Below are positions 52,181 through 56,515 of a DNA stretch of 56,515 bases, piece after piece; the stretch's first letter is position 1; the number at the start of each line of letters is the position of its first letter. A program made the position numbers and the translations under genes. Under the pieces are notes generated by a model that saw nothing but the letters and a program-made list of their open reading frames with translations, searched no databases and was not told the DNA's origin. Source of the DNA: Myxococcaceae bacterium (GTDB taxonomy: Bacteria; Myxococcota; Myxococcia; Myxococcales; Myxococcaceae); the NCBI GenBank assembly GCA_019694575.1, contig JAIBBR010000013.1, forward strand, positions 1-56,515. The letters are read 5' to 3'.

Positions 52181-53857
52181 CTAGCGTTTCGAAATTTCTT
52201 CGGCCAAAGCAACCATGGCCTTCTCTTGATGCTCGTCGAGCGTCAGGTTGAAAGCTTTCGCGGCCTCATGGACACTCAATTTCCGCCCAAAATGATGGTC
52301 TGCATTGACCATGGTTCGAAGGGCGCCGGTGAAGGCCAGCGCTCGCTCATGATTCAAACGGCCAGCCACCTTGTTCAAGCCCTCAAACCGGGCGTCTTTG
52401 TTCGCGGACAATTCGATGAGCCGCAGCGTGTCGCGCGGCAACAGGCCTACTTTTTTGTAGCGCCCAATGCCGGCCATGATTTCAAGCATGCAGATGGCGG
52501 TGCCTGCGAAGCTGGGCGTCGCCCGCGATGTTCCCAGCGCTGTCCATTCTCGGTAGCCGGTGGAACCCCGCTCGACAACTTTCGCCATCGGGGCAGAAAT
52601 GAAGACTCCATTGCCAGTGCCCGACTGTTCCCACGGCTTGCCATCGGAAAGGTAGTGCCCGCCGACCAACACCCAATTTGAAATGGGCTGACCCTTGGTT
52701 GCTTCCCACATCGACGCCACAGCGAAAGGGTTGAGGCCATTTTTCTCGGCGCGGCCAATAGCGAACTGTTCGCGGTCATTGCCTGCGGCTTGTACGAACA
52801 TCACGTCGGGGTGCTGCTCCATGAGCTGCGCCAATCTTTGAAATGATTCAGGGTTGGCGTGATGCACTGAAATAGAAACGACTTTGGCCCCACCTTGAAT
52901 GGCGGCAGAAATGTCGCTGATGTTTTCGAAATGGGTGAGCCAAACTTTGGGCCGCGCCCCTTTAGACAGAGCAGCCGACACAGCCATATTGAAATGGCTC
53001 GTCAGCGCGGTCTTTGGCTTGACGGCAATCTGAATATCTCGTGGCTCGAGCTCTTTGAGCGCGGGAATCTCAAAGCTCAATGGCTCACGCGCCGAAAGGT
53101 CTTTCGCTGGTAGGTCAGCGATGACCAAGCCCACGCGTGGAGTTACCTTGTTTCCCTTGTTGAAGAGGGCTTCGGCACCAAAAGCGCGGCTCAATACACG
53201 CAATTTTTCCGCATTGAACAGCGCCGAGTTGTCATTCAGAAATTGTCTGAGAAAGCCCGGGCCGCGCGGGTCAATGTTGGCAAATCGTGCCGCGTGGTCG
53301 GCTTCTGCTGTCTCGAGTTGTTTTACCAATTCGCTGCGTTCTTGACGCAACGGCGCATGCGTCGCCTTCGCTTGTTGCGGGTTCCAGCGCGGTGGCCCCA
53401 GCTGCGAATCAATTTCTTTGATTCGGTTTTTGAGCTGGCCAATGCGCCCGAGGTTCAATTCGTAGTGCGCCCGCACCATCAAGGGCAGCAGTGAGACCGG
53501 GTTCTTGGTAGAAGGAAACCCATAGCTGGGACCAAAGTTGTTGGCGCTCTCGTGAAGATAGTCTGCGGTTCGATACCCCTCGGCGATGCGCGACAAGCCC
53601 GGCGTGTCGAGAAGCATGCGCAGCAAAGCGCGTTGGCCAACGTGGTTTACGCCCGCTTGGTCGCGAAGCGCTTCGAAGAGACGCTCATAAGCGTAGCCAC
53701 CACGGTCAGGGTCTTTCTCGAAAAGTTTTCCTTCTTTTTCGAGCCTTCGAAGCTCACGCTTGGCCGCGTCGATATGACCCCGTTCAACGGCGCTCAGTCT
53801 GGGTGAACGTGGGGCTATCACAACGCGATGTTTAGGCGTGACAAGGCCCTGCCGCAA
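52181..53857 (-). CDS. Divergent subtilase-like protein without export signal
   Basis: 558 residues from TTG 53857 (start uncertain). There is no signal peptide or TM segment. The N-terminal 230 residues are helical (L-R-R-L-E-K-E-G-K, L-G-R-I-G-Q-L-K-N-R-I-K-E-I-D). A subtilase-like core follows: Asp248 (V-I-A-D-L-P), His288 (T-S-H-F-N-M-A), oxyanion Asn360 (Q-A-A-G-N-D) and Ser444 (L-G-T-S-R-A-T-P-S-F-A-G-T). The His box is H-F-N-M-A rather than H-G-T-x-V-A, so activity may be altered. A helical tail ends it. It is likely an intracellular protease or an enzyme-like effector. The beta-helix lipoprotein gene is divergent. Confidence 0.78.
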   Translation of the reverse strand: MRQGLVTPKHRVVIAPRSPRLSAVERGHIDAAKRELRRLEKEGKLFEKDPDRGGYAYERLFEALRDQAGVNHVGQRALLRMLLDTPGLSRIAEGYRTADYLHESANNFGPSYGFPSTKNPVSLLPLMVRAHYELNLGRIGQLKNRIKEIDSQLGPPRWNPQQAKATHAPLRQERSELVKQLETAEADHAARFANIDPRGPGFLRQFLNDNSALFNAEKLRVLSRAFGAEALFNKGNKVTPRVGLVIADLPAKDLSAREPLSFEIPALKELEPRDIQIAVKPKTALTSHFNMAVSAALSKGARPKVWLTHFENISDISAAIQGGAKVVSISVHHANPESFQRLAQLMEQHPDVMFVQAAGNDREQFAIGRAEKNGLNPFAVASMWEATKGQPISNWVLVGGHYLSDGKPWEQSGTGNGVFISAPMAKVVERGSTGYREWTALGTSRATPSFAGTAICMLEIMAGIGRYKKVGLLPRDTLRLIELSANKDARFEGLNKVAGRLNHERALAFTGALRTMVNADHHFGRKLSVHEAAKAFNLTLDEHQEKAMVALAEEISKR

Positions 53858-53983
53858 GCCGTGTCAGGTCGGTGCTCGGCAATGGCGAGCGCAACAAGGT
53901 ACCTGAAGGCACGTGAGATCGCACGCGTCAGGCACGGGCGAATCGAAACGCGAAAATGCTGGGTGTCTGACGATGTCGACTGG

Positions 53984-53998
53984 TTTAGCAGTGCTAAA
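53984..53998. promoter_or_regulatory. Inverted repeat TTTAGCA-G-TGCTAAA
   Basis: Perfect 7-bp arms with a 1-nt centre, 6 bp before GTG 54005 of the beta-helix lipoprotein gene. Possible operator, near the expected translation start region. Confidence 0.4.
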
Positions 53999-54004
53999 AC
54001 CCCG

Positions 54005-56236
54005 GTGGTGAGACGAATTCTGCAGGCGGTCGCGGTGGTGTTGATCAGTGCATGTGAGGGCCCCGCGACCCACTTCGAAGGCAAGTCGTTGGCGAAGACG
54101 GCCGCCGCCGTCGCCGACCCCGCCGCTGTCGAGCCCGCGCACTTGGCGGTGTTGACCCCCTGTCCGCCCGGTTGGAGCGAAACCTCTGCTGCCGTGTCTG
54201 ATGGCCCTGTAACCTGCGAGCCGTGGCCGGGGGGCGCGCCCGAGCCGTGCGGGGTGAGCGAGGCGAACTTCGTCGGTCAACCTGCCTGTGCTCGCATCGG
54301 CACGGTGTGCCCGGCAGGCGATTTTCCCGAGGGCGTCAGCGGGTTCATGGTGCGTTACGTGCGCGCGGGAGCGAGCGCCGGTGGCAACGGCACCCTCGCG
54401 GCTCCCTTTCAGACTGTGGGAGCGGCCCTGGTGAACGCTGCGCCGGGCACCATCGTCGCCATCGCCAAGGGAACCTACGACGAAGCAGTGAGGGTGCCTG
54501 CTGGCGTCACCTTATGGGGCGCCTGTGTCGCGCAGACCACGCTCACCTCTTCCACCTCACACGCGATCATCGGCACGGTCACTCCGCTGGGGGCGGGGGT
54601 GACGGTTCGCAACCTCACGGTCAGCGGCGAACGCCCTGGGGTGGTGGTGGGGGTGCCGACAGCCACTGCGGTCATCGAAGATGTCGCCGTGCTGCGCACC
54701 AAGGGCTTCGGAATCGTGGTCGCCAACGGCGCTCAAGCCACCGCGAGGAGCGTTTTGGTGCGTAATGTGGGCTCAGCAACCCAAGGGGGTGACGGCTTTC
54801 ACGTCGAAGGCGGAGGCACGCTGACGCTCGCCAAGGTCGTCGTCGAACAGATTGTTGGGCTGGGCATCGTCGCCTTTGGGGACGGCAGCCGGGTGGAGGG
54901 CAGCCAGGTCGCTATTCTGCACGGCGTGAGCACCCCCGACGGCTTAACGGGCAGTGCGATTGAAACCACGTTGAACGCCACGGTCACGGTGCATGAGTTT
55001 GCATTCGAGGGTAACGAGGCGGGCGCGGTCTACGCGGCCACGGGAGGCAAGGTGTCTCTGACCGATGGCGTGGTGCGCGACACGCAACCACGAACGACAG
55101 ATCTCGGCCTCGGCAACGCAATCGCGGTGCTCAAAGGTGGGCGCGTTGAAACGACCCGAACCACCCTCGACCGAAACCACAGTATAAGTGTCTACGTCGC
55201 GGACTCGACGGCCTCTGTTCAGCTGACCGATACCGTGGTTCGCGAAACGCTTCCCGAGAAGCGCTCGGGTGAGCCCGGCTTTGGTTTGGTGGTGATGAGC
55301 GGTGGGCGGGCCGAAGTGGCACGATTGACGGTGCAGAACAGCCGGGGCAACGGCGTCAGCGTGCACCTTCCCGGCTCGACATTGGTGGGCACCGACCTCA
55401 CCGTGCTCGACACCCGTGAGCTCGCGACAACGAAGGTTGCCGGTGACGGCGTCTCGATCGCACGAGGAGCCACTGCGCAGTTGACCCGAGTAAGGCTCGA
55501 GCGCAACCGGGCGTCGGGGTTGATTGCGGGAGGCCCGGGCACCTCGGTCGAGGTTGCCGATCTCACCGTGCGATCGACCTCCGCCGACCTCTCGACGCGA
55601 CAGAGCTTCGGCCTTGGCGCACAAGAGCACGCCCGCATCACCGTTCGGCGGGCTTTGGTCGAGCAAAATCAGCAGGTGGGGGTAGTGGTGAACGGTGCCG
55701 TCATCGACGCGGAAGATCTGGTGGTGCGTGATACCCGCGGCGAAGGCGGTGACGGTCCTGTCGGGCGTGGCGTGCACGTGCAGCAGGGCGGGCAGCTCGT
55801 CGTGCGGCGGGGCCTTTTCGAGAACAACCGCGAGGCGGGCATTTCTGCGATCAATGCCAATACGGTGATCACCCTTGAAGACGTGGTGGTGCAGAAGACG
55901 CGGCGGCGCGACTGTGTACCCAGGTGTGCTGACGAGGGAGGCAGCGGCATGGCGTCGCTGGGTGGAGCGCATATCGCGGCGCGCCGCTTCGTGATTACCA
56001 GCAACGTGTCGTGCGGCGTCGAGCTCGGCGACCTCGGTACGATGGACTTGACCCAAGGCATGGTCAGCGACAACCCAATTGGCGTCTGCATGTCGAGTAC
56101 GGGTTTCGATGTCAACCGGCTCGACCAAGAGGTCGTGTATCTGGGCAATGCATCGAAGTTGAGCGCCGACTTCTTTCCGGTGCCGAGCTTCACGAGCCCG
56201 CCCAATCAGACGATCGACCCACCCAGGGCTAAGTGA
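54005..56236 (+). CDS. Right-handed beta-helix lipoprotein
   Basis: 743 residues. The start is set at GTG 54005 (GTG 54008 is also possible) because the lipobox V-V-L-I-S-A-C lies about 18 residues later; upstream in-frame starts would add about 59 residues of no signal-like character. An N-terminal Cys-containing linker (about 18-120) leads into a pectate-lyase-like beta-helix from about 130 to 690, visible as stacked short strands with G-V-T-V-R-N-L-T-V-S-G, G-F-G-I-V-V-A-N-G, N-R-A-S-G-L-I-A-G-G and so on. Starts with G-T-L-A-A-P-F-Q-T-V-G-A-A-L, the usual cap motif of 'parallel beta-helix repeat' proteins (DUF1565-like). No catalytic residues are recognised. Confidence 0.85.
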   Translation: MVRRILQAVAVVLISACEGPATHFEGKSLAKTAAAVADPAAVEPAHLAVLTPCPPGWSETSAAVSDGPVTCEPWPGGAPEPCGVSEANFVGQPACARIGTVCPAGDFPEGVSGFMVRYVRAGASAGGNGTLAAPFQTVGAALVNAAPGTIVAIAKGTYDEAVRVPAGVTLWGACVAQTTLTSSTSHAIIGTVTPLGAGVTVRNLTVSGERPGVVVGVPTATAVIEDVAVLRTKGFGIVVANGAQATARSVLVRNVGSATQGGDGFHVEGGGTLTLAKVVVEQIVGLGIVAFGDGSRVEGSQVAILHGVSTPDGLTGSAIETTLNATVTVHEFAFEGNEAGAVYAATGGKVSLTDGVVRDTQPRTTDLGLGNAIAVLKGGRVETTRTTLDRNHSISVYVADSTASVQLTDTVVRETLPEKRSGEPGFGLVVMSGGRAEVARLTVQNSRGNGVSVHLPGSTLVGTDLTVLDTRELATTKVAGDGVSIARGATAQLTRVRLERNRASGLIAGGPGTSVEVADLTVRSTSADLSTRQSFGLGAQEHARITVRRALVEQNQQVGVVVNGAVIDAEDLVVRDTRGEGGDGPVGRGVHVQQGGQLVVRRGLFENNREAGISAINANTVITLEDVVVQKTRRRDCVPRCADEGGSGMASLGGAHIAARRFVITSNVSCGVELGDLGTMDLTQGMVSDNPIGVCMSSTGFDVNRLDQEVVYLGNASKLSADFFPVPSFTSPPNQTIDPPRAK

Positions 56237-56251
56237 AGCTCGGCGCTTCAC
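56233..56251. terminator. Hairpin after the beta-helix lipoprotein gene
   Basis: GTGAAGC / GCTTCAC, 7-bp arms, 5-nt loop, overlapping the stop codon. A second inverted repeat CTGCCC-N6-GGGCAG follows at about 56304-56321. Neither has a U-run. Confidence 0.4.
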
Positions 56252-56340
56252 CCCCACGCCAATTGCGCCTCGTCGTCGCCCACGGTGGGCCGAGGCGCCC
56301 CCTGCCCAATGACGGGCAGAGGTTCCTCGTGGCGCATCGC

Positions 56341-56515
56341 CTACCCGAGTGCTGCGCCTTGCCGTGTGCCCAATAAGTCAAGCGGGCCTTTCACTCGAGA
56401 AATGTGCGTCGCGCTGACTTGTGTGTACCGCGCTGTGGTGCGAATGGATGCGTGCCCCAGCAGCACCTGAATGAGACGAATGTCGTTGCCCGCCTCGAGA
56501 AGGTGCGTGGCGAAA
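56341..56515 (-). CDS. Tyrosine recombinase/integrase, 3' end (partial)
   Basis: The last 57 codons of a gene that continues beyond the window. The frame reads [21 protein letters not shown] then [13 protein letters not shown]. This is the C-terminal catalytic box of tyrosine recombinases: the second catalytic His is in L-G-H, and the nucleophilic Tyr in A-R-Y. The closing 20 residues after it are family-variable. A mobile element, integron-like or IS91-associated recombinase may lie to the right. Confidence 0.88.
   Translation of the reverse strand, partial: FATHLLEAGNDIRLIQVLLGHASIRTTARYTQVSATHISRVKGPLDLLGTRQGAALG

Noticed and set aside
54944..56257. A 437-codon minus-strand frame opposite the beta-helix gene
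   Set aside because: Antisense shadow of a high-GC gene; Arg/His-rich, with no signal or motif.

Overview
The window looks like a piece of a high-GC myxobacterial (Myxococcota) chromosome. The evidence is the number of predicted lipoproteins with Asp/Gly-rich linkers, a kelch-repeat giant ending in a MYXO-CTERM-like tail, a Ser/Thr kinase with a PEGA domain, several ECF-type regulators, Big_5-type Ig repeats and cysteine-rich surface repeats. No rRNA, tRNA or CRISPR array was seen. Species assignment is not possible from what can be read here.

Layout. 1-9 kb: a beta-propeller lipoprotein, a Prx5-type peroxiredoxin, a CNNM/CorC-type CBS membrane protein, a small lipoprotein and a 1448-residue kelch protein with sixteen 32-residue Cys repeats. 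9-13.3 kb: a tiny Gly/Met-rich exported peptide, a strongly charged basic/acidic protein, a zinc alcohol dehydrogenase, a DUF6766-type membrane protein, a lipoprotein and a hotdog thioesterase. 13.3-20.7 kb: a 1084-residue modular lipoprotein, a SAM methyltransferase and a secreted S8 peptidase followed by a clear intrinsic terminator. 20.9-24.5 kb: two translationally coupled nucleotidyltransferase-like genes, a small unknown and what looks like the 3' half of an MBL-fold hydrolase gene.

24.5-35.1 kb is a metal/stress island. A czcCBA-type RND efflux operon is led by a His-rich exported protein. Divergent from it are a glutathione S-transferase and a bufferin-type metallophore operon: precursor bufA2-like, MNIO enzyme bufB-like, partner bufC-like, then an ECF sigma factor. 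A yceI-like gene and a small zinc-finger (zf-HC2) anti-sigma candidate follow. The bufA, yceI and zf-HC2 genes each have an upstream GTAACG-N17-AC element. This suggests one autoregulated ECF regulon, although that is inferred from sequence only.

35.3-43 kb: a REC-GGDEF protein, a Cys-rich lipoprotein, an outer-membrane-protein/ECF sigma/TPR operon, two different toxin-antitoxin modules (ParDE and VapBC-like) with visible operator-like repeats, and a Tat-type lipoprotein flavin oxidase. 42.5-45.4 kb: a two-gene envelope operon with Big_5 repeats. 45.5-51.8 kb: a compact five-gene operon of Ser/Thr kinase, a two-TM periplasmic sensor-like protein, a di-haem cytochrome c peroxidase-like lipoprotein, an outer-membrane barrel and a cupredoxin-like protein. 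Three of its junctions are ATGA overlaps, and it is the best candidate here for an undescribed sensing/redox system. 52-56.5 kb: a divergent subtilase-like protein without an export signal, a beta-helix lipoprotein, and the 3' end of a tyrosine recombinase running off the window edge.
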